NCBI GenBank assembly: GCA_963762205.1 | Contig: CAVXJZ010000005.1 | Location: forward strand, 178,216-242,215 | Source of the DNA: VRUE01 sp963762205 | GTDB lineage: Bacteria > Actinomycetota > Thermoleophilia > Solirubrobacterales > 70-9 | Reading direction: 5' to 3' | Length of the DNA stretch: 64,000 bases | In this document: piece by piece, positions 8,446-17,529 of the stretch | Position numbering within the stretch: position 1 is the stretch's first letter | Layout: each line of letters begins with the position of its first letter | Position numbers and translations under genes: made by a program | The notes under the pieces: model-generated | The model's input: the letters and a program-made list of their open reading frames with translations, nothing else | The model's database searches: none | What the model was told of the DNA's origin: nothing

Positions 8446-10041
8446 ATGGCCACCACAGAGTCGCGCCCCGCCGCATCCACACTCGAGTCGCTCAACCCCG
8501 CCACCGGCGAGCTGGTCGGATCGGTCGCGACGATCACGCCCGAGCAGGTCCAGGGCGTCGTCGACGACGTCGGCCGGATCCAGCCCGCCTGGGCCGAGCT
8601 CTCGCTTCGCGACCGCGCCGGCTACATGCGCCGCGCCGCCGACGCCCTGCTCGACGAGATCGACGAGATCGCCGAGCTGCTCGTCAACGAGCAGGGCAAG
8701 CCACGGGTCGAGGCGTACACGATGGAGCTGCTGCCGACCGTCGACGCCCTGCACTGGTGCGCGAAGGCGGGGCCCAAGATCCTCGCCGAGGAGAAGGTGC
8801 GGATGTCGCAGGCCTTCCTGATGACCAAGAAAAGCCGCTTCACGTACGAGCCGATCGGCGTGGTCGGGGTGATCGCGCCCTGGAACTACCCCTGGTCGAT
8901 CCCCTTCGGCGAGGTGGCGATCGCGCTGATGGCGGGCAACGGCGTCGTGCTCAAGCCGGCCAGCCTGACCCCGCTCCTGGGCGAGGCGATCCGCCGCGTC
9001 TTCGAGAGGGGCGGCCTGCCGGAGGGGCTGATCCGGGTCGTGCACGGCGGTGGCGCCGTCGGCGACGCCCTCGCCAAGTCGAGCGTCGGCAAGGTCTTCT
9101 TCACGGGCTCGGTCGAGGTCGGGCGCAAGGTCGGCGAGGTCTGCGCCCGGCGCCTCAAGGGCTCCGTGCTCGAGCTCGGCGGCAAGGACCCGATGATCGT
9201 CTGCGCCGACGCGGACCTCGACAACGCGATCTCCGGCGCGGTCTGGGGCGGCTTCGCCAACGCCGGCCAGACCTGCTCCGGGATCGAGCGCGTGTATGTG
9301 GACCGCGCGGTCGCCGACCGCTTCGTCGCCGGCGTCGCCGCGGAGGCCGAGAAGCTGCGCCTCGGCGACCCGATCCAGTGGAACACCGAGATCGGCCCGA
9401 TGACCTCCGAGGAGCAGTACGCGATCGTCGTCGAGCTGATCGAGGACGCGGTCGCCAACGGCGCCACCAAGCTCTGCGGGGGGCCGACCGAGGTGGCCGG
9501 GCTCTCCGGCAGGTTCGTCGCCCCGACCGTCCTCACCGACGTCACGCACGAGATGCGGGTGATGAAGGAGGAGGTGTTCGGCCCGGTGCTCCCGATCGTC
9601 GTCGTCGACGGCGAGCAGGAGGCGATCGAGCTCGCCAACGACTCCGAGTTCGGCCTCGGCGCCTCGGTCTGGACCAGGGACCGCCAGAAGGGCGAGCGGA
9701 TGGCGCGGCGGATCGAGTCGGGGATGGTCTGGGTCAACGACCACTCCTTCAGCCACGGCGCCTGCCAGTGCGCCTGGGGTGGGGTCAAGGACTCCGGCGT
9801 CGGCCGCTCCCACTCCAAATTCGGCTTCTACGAGTGCGTCAACGTCAAGCAGAACTCCTGGGAGCCGGGCCTGATCCGGGACTTCTGGTGGCACCCCTAC
9901 GACGGGACCCTGGGCGAGGCCGTCAGGGCCTCGGCGAAGCTGCTCTACGGCAGGGGGACGGAACGGACCAGGGCCCTCCGCGAAGGCGCCGGCCCCCTGC
10001 TCAAGGTCGGGCGCCGGACGCTGAAGAAGCGCCGCTCCTAA
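8446..10041 (+). CDS. NAD(P)-dependent aldehyde dehydrogenase
   Basis: 531 residues. The ALDH motifs are in order: APWNYPW (about 144-150) and LKPAS (169-173) for cofactor binding, general-base Glu243 in ELGGKDP, and the nucleophile Cys277 in GQTCSGIERV, followed by EVFGPVLP. After the catalytic domain there is a C-terminal extension of about 60 residues rich in basic residues, longer than most soluble ALDHs. The substrate is not determined; the sequence resembles medium/long-chain or succinate-semialdehyde-type members. Its stop overlaps the stop of the convergent GNAT gene in CTAA. Confidence 0.9.
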   Translation: MATTESRPAASTLESLNPATGELVGSVATITPEQVQGVVDDVGRIQPAWAELSLRDRAGYMRRAADALLDEIDEIAELLVNEQGKPRVEAYTMELLPTVDALHWCAKAGPKILAEEKVRMSQAFLMTKKSRFTYEPIGVVGVIAPWNYPWSIPFGEVAIALMAGNGVVLKPASLTPLLGEAIRRVFERGGLPEGLIRVVHGGGAVGDALAKSSVGKVFFTGSVEVGRKVGEVCARRLKGSVLELGGKDPMIVCADADLDNAISGAVWGGFANAGQTCSGIERVYVDRAVADRFVAGVAAEAEKLRLGDPIQWNTEIGPMTSEEQYAIVVELIEDAVANGATKLCGGPTEVAGLSGRFVAPTVLTDVTHEMRVMKEEVFGPVLPIVVVDGEQEAIELANDSEFGLGASVWTRDRQKGERMARRIESGMVWVNDHSFSHGACQCAWGGVKDSGVGRSHSKFGFYECVNVKQNSWEPGLIRDFWWHPYDGTLGEAVRASAKLLYGRGTERTRALREGAGPLLKVGRRTLKKRRS

Positions 10042-10495
10042 CCGCTGGGTGAGTCCAGGCGCTTCGCCATGAAGACGCCGTCGCGGCCGTCCACGGTGCG
10101 TCGTTCGTACTCGACGTAGCCGAGGCGCGTGTAGAGCTCGATGTTCTCGGTCATCTTCTGGTGGGTGTAGATGCGGAGTCTGGGAATGCCCCTCTCGCGC
10201 GCCCACTCCTCCGCATGGGCCAGCAGGCGCCGGCCGAGTCCCTTGCCCTGGCGCGAGGGGTCGATGGCGACGTTGTCGACGACCATGTCGTTCCCGTCGG
10301 CCTCGAGGATGAGCAGGCCGGCGATTTCGCCCTCATCTTCGAGCACGAAGGCATCGGCCGCCGCGATCCGCTCGGCGTAGTCCGTTCCATCGGCAGGGGT
10401 CGGATGCCGATCCGCTCGATCCAGGGCTCGTAGGCGCGCTCGACGATCGCGGCGATCGCGGCCTCGTCGGCGATCTGGGCGGGCCGAATCAGCAT
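10038..10495 (-). CDS. GNAT-family N-acetyltransferase (one frameshift)
   Basis: About 152 residues once a single indel near 10395 is bridged. The N-terminal frame begins MLIRPAQIADEAAIAAIV at ATG 10495; the second frame carries the acetyl-CoA binding motif A, DPSRQGKGLGRRLLAHAE, and IELYTRLGYVEYERR. The acceptor is unknown. The break is most simply a lost base in the ccctgccgatgg stretch. An alternative start 18 nt upstream is possible. Confidence 0.85.
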
Positions 10496-10542
10496 CGCCG
10501 CGAGCTCTCGCACCTCGGCCTGCCCGCGTCAGAATCCCCGGC

Positions 10543-11247
10543 GTGGGGACCGAGGCCGAACAGAGCGATCCCGCGCGGACGGGCGAGGCCGCCGGCATCG
10601 ACGTGCCGGCGCTCAGCCTCGCCGGGCTGCGCCGCGACTACGGCGAGCGCATCGCGCTTGGCGGAGTCTCGGCCGAGCTGGACACGGGGCGGACGATGGT
10701 CGTCGTCGGCCCCAACGGAGCCGGCAAGACCACGCTGCTGCGCATCCTCGCCACCCTGCTGCGTCCGAGCGGCGGCCGCGCCCGCGTCCTCGGCTGCGAG
10801 CTGCCCGGCGAGGCCTGGAAGCTGCGCGGCCGGATCGGCTACCTGGGCCACGAGCCGCTCCTCTACCGGGACCTCAGCGGCCGCGAGAACCTCGCCTTCC
10901 AGGCGAGCCTGCACGGGATCGCGGGCGAGGAGGCGCGGCGGCGGGTCGAGGAGCTGCTGGAGGCGGTCGGCATGGGGCGCAGGGCCGACGAGCGGGTCGC
11001 CGAGCTATCCGCCGGGATGCGGCAGCGGCTGGCGATCTGCCGCTGCGTCCTGCATGAGCCCGAGCTGCTGCTGCTCGACGAGCCCGACTCCAACCTCGAC
11101 TCCGAGAGCCGCGAGCGCGCCCAGGCGCTGATCGGCCCGCGGAGCGGGCTCACCCGCGTCCTCGTCACCCACGACCCCGAGCGCTACCGCGGCGAGGCCG
11201 ACCGGGTCCTGCGGCTCGGGATCGGCGCCGAGGCGGTCGCCGCGTGA
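10543..11247 (+). CDS. ccmA: Heme exporter ABC ATP-binding protein CcmA
   Basis: 234 residues from GTG 10543. Walker A is GPNGAGKTT, the signature LSAGMRQRLAICR, Walker B LLLLDEPDSNLD, and the switch His lies in VTHDPER. The gene is followed, with a 4-nt overlap (GTGA), by ccmB and then ccmC, so this is the ATPase of the CcmABC(D) complex that feeds heme to CcmE for cytochrome c maturation. The N-terminus is about 20 residues longer than usual, and a later start is possible. Confidence 0.92.
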   Translation: MGTEAEQSDPARTGEAAGIDVPALSLAGLRRDYGERIALGGVSAELDTGRTMVVVGPNGAGKTTLLRILATLLRPSGGRARVLGCELPGEAWKLRGRIGYLGHEPLLYRDLSGRENLAFQASLHGIAGEEARRRVEELLEAVGMGRRADERVAELSAGMRQRLAICRCVLHEPELLLLDEPDSNLDSESRERAQALIGPRSGLTRVLVTHDPERYRGEADRVLRLGIGAEAVAA

Positions 11248-11945
11248 CCTCCCCCGCGAGCAGCCAGACGCCCTCGACCGCCGCCTACCGGGCGATCGTC
11301 GCCAAGGACCTGCGCGGCGAGCTGCGCACCCTGCAGTCGCTGCCCGCGATGGCGCTCTTCGCGGTCACCGCCTTCGTCATCTTCCGCTTCGGGCTCGACC
11401 GCACCAGCCTCTCCGGCAGCCTCGCCGCCGGCGTGCTCTGGACCACGCTGCTCTTCGCCGCCGTGCTCGGCGTCAATCGCCTCTTCGTCGCCGAGCGCGA
11501 GGAGGGCGGCTTCGACGCGATCCGGCTGGCGCCGATCGACCGCACCGTCCTCTTCGCCGCCAAGGCGACGGCGTTGCTCGCCTACCTGGCGGTCCTGGAG
11601 CTGATCGCGGTGCCGGTCTTCGCCCTCTTCTTCCTCGACTCGGCCGCCGGGCTGGCCCCGCTGGTCGCGGTCCTCGTCCTCGCCGACCTCGGGCTGGCGG
11701 CGACCGGGACGCTGATCTCCTCGATGGCGGTCAACTCCCGGGCCCGCGATCTGCTCGTCCCGCTCGTCCTGCTCCCTCTCGTCGTGCCGCTGATGATCGC
11801 CGCGACCGGCGCCACCGACCCCCTGCTCGCCGTGGGCGGTCCCGGCTACCACCGCTTCGGAACCTGGCTCGCGGTCCTCGGCCTATACGATTTGGTCTTC
11901 CTCCTGGTCGGCTACGCGGTCTTCGACTTCCTTCTGGAGGATTGA
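11244..11945 (+). CDS. ccmB: Heme exporter permease CcmB
   Basis: 233 residues, GTG start overlapping the ccmA stop. AIVAKDLRGELRT at the N-terminus is the conserved cytosolic helix of CcmB, followed by about six transmembrane segments, with EREEGGFDAIRLAPIDR in the first large loop and PLVLLPLVVPLMIAATGAT near the end. It forms the membrane channel with CcmC. Confidence 0.93.
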   Translation: MTSPASSQTPSTAAYRAIVAKDLRGELRTLQSLPAMALFAVTAFVIFRFGLDRTSLSGSLAAGVLWTTLLFAAVLGVNRLFVAEREEGGFDAIRLAPIDRTVLFAAKATALLAYLAVLELIAVPVFALFFLDSAAGLAPLVAVLVLADLGLAATGTLISSMAVNSRARDLLVPLVLLPLVVPLMIAATGATDPLLAVGGPGYHRFGTWLAVLGLYDLVFLLVGYAVFDFLLED

Positions 11946-11972
11946 GCTTTCCGCTCCGCACGGCGAAAACCC

Positions 11973-12695
11973 ATGTACGGCAAAGGCCTGAGAAACCTCT
12001 CGACAGCGACCGTGGCGGCGATCGCCGCCTCCTTCTCGCTGGTCTTCTTCTACGCGCCGCTGGACGCCGACCAGGGCTTCATCCAGAAGATCTTCTACCT
12101 GCACGTGCCGCTCGCGATCGTCGCCCTGGTCGGCTTCGTCGTCGGCGGGGCCTTCGCGATCGCCCACCTGCGCAGCGGCGACCGCAGGTGGGACGCGTAC
12201 TCCTACGTCTCGATCCACATGTCGGTGATCTTCGGGGTCGCCGTGCTGATCACCGGCGCGATCTGGGCCAAGGCCTCCTGGGGGCACTGGTGGGTCTGGG
12301 ACGAGCCGACCCTGGTCAGCTTCCTGATCGTCTTCCTCATGTACGCGACCTACTACCCGTTCCGCTACGCGATCGAGGACCCCGAGCGCCAGGCCCGCTA
12401 CGCCTCGGTCTTCGCGATCACCGCCGGCGCCTTCGTGCCGCTCAACTTCATGGCCGTGCGGCTCGCCGAGAGCCTCGTGCACCCGCGGGTGTTCGCCACC
12501 ACCGACGGCGGCCTGCCCGGCTCGATGATGCTCACCTTCCTCGTCAGCCTCGCGGCGATGGCCCTGCTCTGGCTGACCCTGGTCAGGTTCGAGCTGACCG
12601 CGAAGAGCGCCTCCGGCCAGGTCAAGCGGCTGCGCAGGGCGCTCGACGCCCCTCCCTCGGCCGGCTCCTCGCGGATCGCTCCGGAGGTGAGCTGA
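11973..12695 (+). CDS. ccmC: Heme-handling cytochrome c maturation protein CcmC
   Basis: 240 residues with six transmembrane helices. It has the heme-interacting tryptophan-rich motif WGHWWVWDEP after transmembrane segment 3, and conserved His residues in YLHVPLA and IHMSVIFG. It follows ccmB by 27 nt in the same operon. Confidence 0.95.
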   Translation: MYGKGLRNLSTATVAAIAASFSLVFFYAPLDADQGFIQKIFYLHVPLAIVALVGFVVGGAFAIAHLRSGDRRWDAYSYVSIHMSVIFGVAVLITGAIWAKASWGHWWVWDEPTLVSFLIVFLMYATYYPFRYAIEDPERQARYASVFAITAGAFVPLNFMAVRLAESLVHPRVFATTDGGLPGSMMLTFLVSLAAMALLWLTLVRFELTAKSASGQVKRLRRALDAPPSAGSSRIAPEVS

Positions 12696-12929
12696 GTGTC
12701 GACGGTCACGGCCCTGCTGCCGCTCGCCGCTCCGGCGCTGCCGCTCGACGAGGCCGGCAAGTACGTCGCCGGCGCCTACGTCGTCTTTCTCGTCCTGCTC
12801 GTCGTCTACCTGGCGATCATGGCGGCGAAAGTGCAGCGGATCGAGCGCGAGCTGCGCGAGCTCGCCGGCTTCGCCGAGAGCCGCGCCGACGGCGACAGGG
12901 CGACGGAGCCCGAGGAGGTGAAGGCCTGA
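12696..12929 (+). CDS. CcmD-like small membrane protein
   Basis: 77 residues from GTG 12696, immediately after the ccmC stop. A single transmembrane helix (GAYVVFLVLLVVYLAIMAAK) is followed by a charged tail containing VQRIERELRELA. Position, size and topology match CcmD, which releases holo-CcmE from the CcmABC complex; sequence alone would not prove it. The stop overlaps the hemA start in TGATG. Confidence 0.75.
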   Translation: MSTVTALLPLAAPALPLDEAGKYVAGAYVVFLVLLVVYLAIMAAKVQRIERELRELAGFAESRADGDRATEPEEVKA

Positions 12930-14272
12930 TGTCGGAGCTGCTCGCCCTCGGCGTCTCCCACAAGACGGCGCCCCTGGACCTTCGCGAGCGCCTCTCGCTG
13001 ACCGAGGGCAGCGCCGTCGGCGCCCTGCGCGAGCTGACCGCCGCGGTCGGGATCCACGAGGCGGCGGCGATCTCGACCTGCAACCGGACCGAGCTCTACC
13101 TGGTCGTCTCCGACACCGTCGAAGCGGAGTCGACGGCGCTCGGCGTCCTCACCCGCCAGGCCGATATCCCGCCCACCGAGCTGCTCGGCCACCTCTACTC
13201 GCACCGCGGCGGCGAGGCCGCCCACCACCTCTTCCGCGTCACCGCCGGCCTCGACTCGATGATCGTCGGCGAGGCCGAGATCCAGGGACAGGTGAAGCGC
13301 GCCTACGAGCTCGCCCTGGTCGAGGGCGGGACCGGGCCGATCCTCAACCGCCTCTTCCGCGGCGCACTGGCGGCCGGCGGGCGGGTGCGCGAGGAGACCC
13401 GGATCGGCGAGAAGGGCCTCTCGGTGCCGTCGGTCGCGGTCGAGCTGGCGCGGCGCACGCTCGGCGACCTCGGCGAGCGCCGGGTGCTGGTCGTCGGCGC
13501 CGGCGAGACCGCCGAGATCGTCGCCCGGGCGCTGGTCGCCCGCGGCGTCGCCACCGTCTTCGTCGCCAACCGCCACTACGACCGGGCGATCGGGCTCGCC
13601 GAGCGCTTCGGCGGCGAGGCGGTCCGCTTCGAGGAGCTGCCCGAGCAGCTCGAGGCGGCCGACATCGTCGTCGCCGCGACCAACTCGCCGCACCACATCG
13701 TCGAGCGCGACGACCTCGCACATGTGATGTCCACCCGCGACGGCCGGCCGCTGCTGCTGGTCGACATCGCCGTGCCCCGTGACATCGAGCCCGCCTGCCG
13801 CGAGCTGGCGGGGGTCAGCCTCCACGACATCGACGACGTCCAGCAGATCGCCGAGCGCAACGCCAGCAGCCGCGAGGCGGAGGCGCGGCGCGCGGGCCCG
13901 ATCCTGGCGGCCGAGCTGGACCGCTTCGAGCGCTGGCACGCGTCGCTGGAGGTGGTGCCGACGATCTCGGCGCTGCGCGAGCGCAGCGACGAGATCGTGC
14001 GCCGCGTGCTCGCCGAGAACGACGGCCGCTGGGAGAGCATCTCCGCGGCCGACCGCGAGCGGCTCGGGGCGATGGCGAGGGCGATCGCCTCGCGCCTGCT
14101 GCACGAACCGACCCTGCGGATGAAGCGCTCGGCCGGGGGCGACGAGGCCTACCTGTACGTGAGCGCCCTGCGCGAGCTCTTCGGGCTCGACGCCGAGACC
14201 GAGCCCGAGGGCGATTCGGTCGGCAACGTGACCGAGTTGCGCAAAACCGAGCCCGGCAGGGGTTCCGCTTAA
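12929..14272 (+). CDS. hemA: Glutamyl-tRNA reductase
   Basis: 447 residues. The catalytic Cys is in STCNRTELYLV (Cys51); GLDSMIVGEAEIQGQVK is the family signature; VLVVGAGETAEIVARAL is the NADPH-binding motif; and the C-terminal dimerisation helix region holds VVPTISALRERSDEI. It catalyses the first committed step of C5 tetrapyrrole synthesis. The start overlaps the ccmD-like stop, so heme synthesis and cytochrome c maturation are translationally coupled here. Confidence 0.97.
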   Translation: MSELLALGVSHKTAPLDLRERLSLTEGSAVGALRELTAAVGIHEAAAISTCNRTELYLVVSDTVEAESTALGVLTRQADIPPTELLGHLYSHRGGEAAHHLFRVTAGLDSMIVGEAEIQGQVKRAYELALVEGGTGPILNRLFRGALAAGGRVREETRIGEKGLSVPSVAVELARRTLGDLGERRVLVVGAGETAEIVARALVARGVATVFVANRHYDRAIGLAERFGGEAVRFEELPEQLEAADIVVAATNSPHHIVERDDLAHVMSTRDGRPLLLVDIAVPRDIEPACRELAGVSLHDIDDVQQIAERNASSREAEARRAGPILAAELDRFERWHASLEVVPTISALRERSDEIVRRVLAENDGRWESISAADRERLGAMARAIASRLLHEPTLRMKRSAGGDEAYLYVSALRELFGLDAETEPEGDSVGNVTELRKTEPGRGSA

Positions 14273-14324
14273 CTTTTTCGAACTGCGATCCTGGCTACCG
14301 ACGATGGCCGGCCGGCGAAAAAGT
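14272..14324 (+). repeat. Inverted repeat between hemA and hemC
   Basis: ACTTTTTCG at 14272-14280 is exactly complementary to CGAAAAAGT at 14316-14324, with 35 nt between. It is AT-rich against the local background and starts at the hemA stop. It could be an attenuator/terminator hairpin or an operator for the hemC unit. Confidence 0.4.
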
Positions 14325-14401
14325 ACAAGACGCTTCACCCCTGCCGAGATCGGCCCATTCCGCCCGGTGAGCACGAATGCGATCCACACCGGTGACCTAG
14401 C

Positions 14402-15282
14402 GTGATTCGAATCGCCACCCGCGGCAGCGCACTGGCCAGGGCTCAGGCAGGACAGGTGGCGGAGATGCTCGGCGGCGGGGAGCTGGTCGAGGTGTCGTCG
14501 GACGGCGAGCCGGGCGACAAGGCGCGCTTCGTGCGCGGGGTCGAGCGGGCGCTGCTCGACGGCGAGGCCGACCTCGGCGTCCACTCGGCCAAGGACGTCC
14601 CCGCGGAGCTGACCGACGGGCTGACGCTCGCCGCCGTGCCCGCCCGCGAGGACCCGGCCGATGCCTGGGTCGGCGTCGGCTCCAGCCTCGAGGACGTGCC
14701 CGAGGGGGCCCGGGTGGGGACGGCGAGCCTGCGCCGGCGCGCCCAGCTGCTCGCCGCCCGGCCCGACCTCGACGTGGGAGAGCTGCACGGCAATGTCGAC
14801 ACCCGCCTGCGCAAGCTCGAGGAGGGGGAGCGTCGACGCGATCGTCCTCGCCGTCGCCGGGCTGCGGCGGCTGGGACGGCAGGGCGAGATCTCCTTCGCG
14901 CTGCCGAGCGAGGCGATGACGCCGGCGGCCGGCCAGGGCTCGCTGCTGCTGCAGACTCGCGACGGCGACGAGGCGGCGCTGCGAGCGGTCGAGCCGATCA
15001 CCGACGGGCCGGCGCTGCGCGAGCTGACCGCCGAGCGCACGGTGGTCTCGCTGCTCGGCGCGACCTGCAACAGCCCGCTCGGCGTCCACGGCCGGACCGA
15101 GCTGCCCTCCGGCCGGATGCGGCTCGACGCCTTCGTCGGGCTCCCCGACGGCGGCGAGTGGGTCCGCGATCGGGATCGAGGGGGACTCGGGCGAGCCGAC
15201 CCTGCTCGGCGCCGAGCTCGCCCAGCGCCTGCTGGGCGCGGGCGCCCGCGAGATCCTCGAGCGCGCGGAGGCGATGGCGTGA
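14402..15282 (+). CDS. hemC: Porphobilinogen deaminase (hydroxymethylbilane synthase), two frameshifts
   Basis: About 293 codons. Frame 1 from GTG 14402 reads MIRIATRGSALARAQAG and LGVHSAKDVPAEL. Near 14826 an extra G in a GGGGG run shifts the frame, and homology resumes with SVDAIVLAVAGLRRLG and ATCNSPLGVHG, the loop holding the Cys that carries the dipyrromethane cofactor. A second extra G near 15170 shifts into the frame ending AREILERAEAMA. Both breaks are in G runs, so they look like sequencing errors. The stop overlaps the start of cobA-hemD. Confidence 0.92.
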
Positions 15283-16785
15283 GCGCGAGAGCGGGCATCG
15301 TCTACCTGGTCGGCGCGGGGCCCGGGGACCCGGGCCTGATGACGGCGCGCTCGCTGGAGCTGATCGCGACCGCCGACGCGGTCTTCTACGACCGCCTGAT
15401 CCCGCCAGGGGCGCTCGACGGCGCCCGCGAGGAGGCCGAGCTGGTCTACGTCGGCAAGGCGCCCGGTGCCGCCTCGGTGCCCCAGGAGGAGATCGGCGAG
15501 CGCCTGGTCGCCGCCGCCCGCGAGGGCAGGAGCGTCGTCCGGCTCAAGGGAGGCGATCCGTTCGTCTTCGGGCGCGGCGGCGAGGAGGGGGAGGCGCTGC
15601 GCGAGGCGGGGGTCGAGTTCGAGGTCGTTCCCGGGATCACCGCCGGGGTCGCCGCCTCCGCCTACGCGGGAATCCCGGTGACCCACCGCGACGACGCCTC
15701 GGCGGTGGCCTTCGTAACCGGCCACGAGGACCCCGAGAAGGCGGAGACCGCTCTCGACTGGGTGGCGCTCGCCTCCTTTCCCGGCACCCTCGTCTTCTAC
15801 ATGGGCGTCAGGAGGCTGGCCGAGAACGCCGCCGCGCTGATCGCGGCGGGACGCGACCCGGGCGAGCCGGCGGCGGCGATCGAGCGGGGCACGATGGCGG
15901 GCCAGCGCACGTTCGTGGCCACACTGGAGACCCTCGCCGAGACCGTCGACCGCGAGCAGGTCGGGGCGCCGGCGCTGATCGTCGTCGGGCCGGTGGTCGG
16001 ACGCCGCGAGTCGCTGGCCTGGCTCGAGCGGCGCCCGCTGCACGGCCGCAGCGTCGTCGTCACCCGGGCCCGCGCCCAGGCCGGCTCGCTCGCCGCGACC
16101 CTGCGGGCGCTCGGCGCCGAGACGATCGAGCTCCCCGCGATCCGGATCGAGGCCCGCGTCGAGAGCGAGGAGGCCCGCGCCGCGATCGGCGCGATCGAGG
16201 AGTACGCGCTCGTCTGCCTGACCAGCGCCAACGGGGCTCGGCTTCTCTTCGAGGCCCTCGCCGCCGCCGGCCGCGACGCTCGCGCGCTGGCCGGCGCCAC
16301 CGTCGCCGCGATAGGGCCCGGAACCGCGGCGGAGCTGGCCGCGCACGGCATCGCCGCCGACGTCGTCGCCGAGCGCTCGGTCGCCGAGTCCCTGGTCGAG
16401 GCGCTGGCCGACACCGAGGTCGAGGGCCGGCGCGCTCTGGTCGTGCGGCCGGTCGCCGGCCCGCGACGTGCTCCCCGAGGCGCTGCGCGAGCGCGGCGCC
16501 GAGGTCGACGCCGTCGCCCTCTACGAGACGGTCCGCGAGGAGCCCGACGACGCCGCCCTGGAGGCGGCGCGAGGAGCCGACTACATCACCTTCACCTCCG
16601 CCTCCACGGTGCGCAACCTCTCCGCGGCGCTCGGCGGCGAGCTGCCCGCCGCCGCCCGGGTCGTCTCGATCGGGCCGATCACCAGCGAGGCGGCGCGGGC
16701 GGCCGGCATCGAGGTCGCGGTCGAGGCCGGGCGCCACGACCTCGACGGCCTGATCGAGGCGCTGCTCGCGGACGCGACACGGTGA
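15279..16785 (+). CDS. cobA-hemD: Fused uroporphyrinogen-III C-methyltransferase / uroporphyrinogen-III synthase
   Basis: About 502 codons. The first ~245 residues are SUMT (CobA): VGAGPGDPGLMTARS, FYDRLIPPGAL, VRLKGGDPFVFGRGGEE. From about residue 250 (RPLHGRSVVVTRARAQA) comes a uroporphyrinogen-III synthase domain: CLTSANGARLLF, AAIGPGTAAEL, then ITFTSASTVRNL in a second frame. One extra base in ggcccgcg near 16460 causes the break. The fusion places ring closure and diversion to siroheme/cobalamin in one protein and is known in several actinobacteria and firmicutes. Confidence 0.93.
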
Positions 16786-16794
16786 GCTCCCGCG

Positions 16795-17529
16795 GTGGGC
16801 CGGCGGAGATGGAGGTTCGGCCGGCCCCACCGCCACTTCGCCCGCACCGACTCGACCAACAGCCGCGCCCGCGAGCTCGCCGAGGGAGGCGCGCCGCAGG
16901 GCACCGTCGTCACCGCCGCCGAGCAGACGCGGGGGCGCGGGCGCCAGGGGCGGACATGGACCGCGCCGCCCGGCAGGGCGCTGCTCTACTCGGCGATCCT
17001 GCGACCCCTGGACGAGCGCCATCTGCTGCTGCCGCTGACGGTTCCGCTCGCCGTCTGCGAGGCGGCGGAGACGCTGGGGGACGGGATCGAGTGCGCGATC
17101 AAGTGGCCCAACGACGTCTGGGTCGACGGCCGCAAGCTCGCCGGCGTGCTGATCGAGGCGAAGCCGCAGGACGGCTGGGCGGTGATCGGCGTCGGCCTCA
17201 ACCTCTCGATCGAAGCTGACGAGTTCCCGCCCGAGCTACGCGCGACCGCGACCTCGCTCTCGACCCGGCCGGCGGCCCTTCACGGCGCCGCCGGGCGCGA
17301 AGCGGCTCGCGAAGCGCTCGACCGCTCGCTCGGGCGCTGGGTGGAGGAGGACGCCGAAACGGTGCTGGGCGAGTGGCGCGCGCGCGACGCGCTGCGCGGC
17401 CGCGAGATCGCCTGGGAGGAGGGCTCAGGCGTCGCCGACGGGGTCGACGACAGGGGAAGCCTCCTGGTCCTCACCGCCGGAGGCGGCCGCGTCGCCCTCG
17501 GCGCCGGCGAGGTCCACCTCCGCCTTTGA
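16795..17529 (+). CDS. birA: Biotin-[acetyl-CoA-carboxylase] ligase, monofunctional
   Basis: 244 residues from GTG 16795. It has TDSTNSRARELA, the biotinyl-AMP loop TRGRGRQGRTW, the catalytic lysine region IKWPNDVWVDGRKLAGVLIE, and VIGVGLNL. There is no N-terminal helix-turn-helix, so it is a ligase without the repressor domain. Its last 105 nt overlap the 3' end of the helicase gene on the other strand. Confidence 0.95.
   Translation: MGRRRWRFGRPHRHFARTDSTNSRARELAEGGAPQGTVVTAAEQTRGRGRQGRTWTAPPGRALLYSAILRPLDERHLLLPLTVPLAVCEAAETLGDGIECAIKWPNDVWVDGRKLAGVLIEAKPQDGWAVIGVGLNLSIEADEFPPELRATATSLSTRPAALHGAAGREAAREALDRSLGRWVEEDAETVLGEWRARDALRGREIAWEEGSGVADGVDDRGSLLVLTAGGGRVALGAGEVHLRL

Noticed and set aside
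8341..10206. Long open minus-strand frame upstream of rarA in the same frame
   Set aside because: It is antisense to the well-supported aldehyde dehydrogenase, shows only arginine/aspartate-rich low-complexity residues typical of GC-rich shadow frames, and RarA homology starts at GTG 8340.
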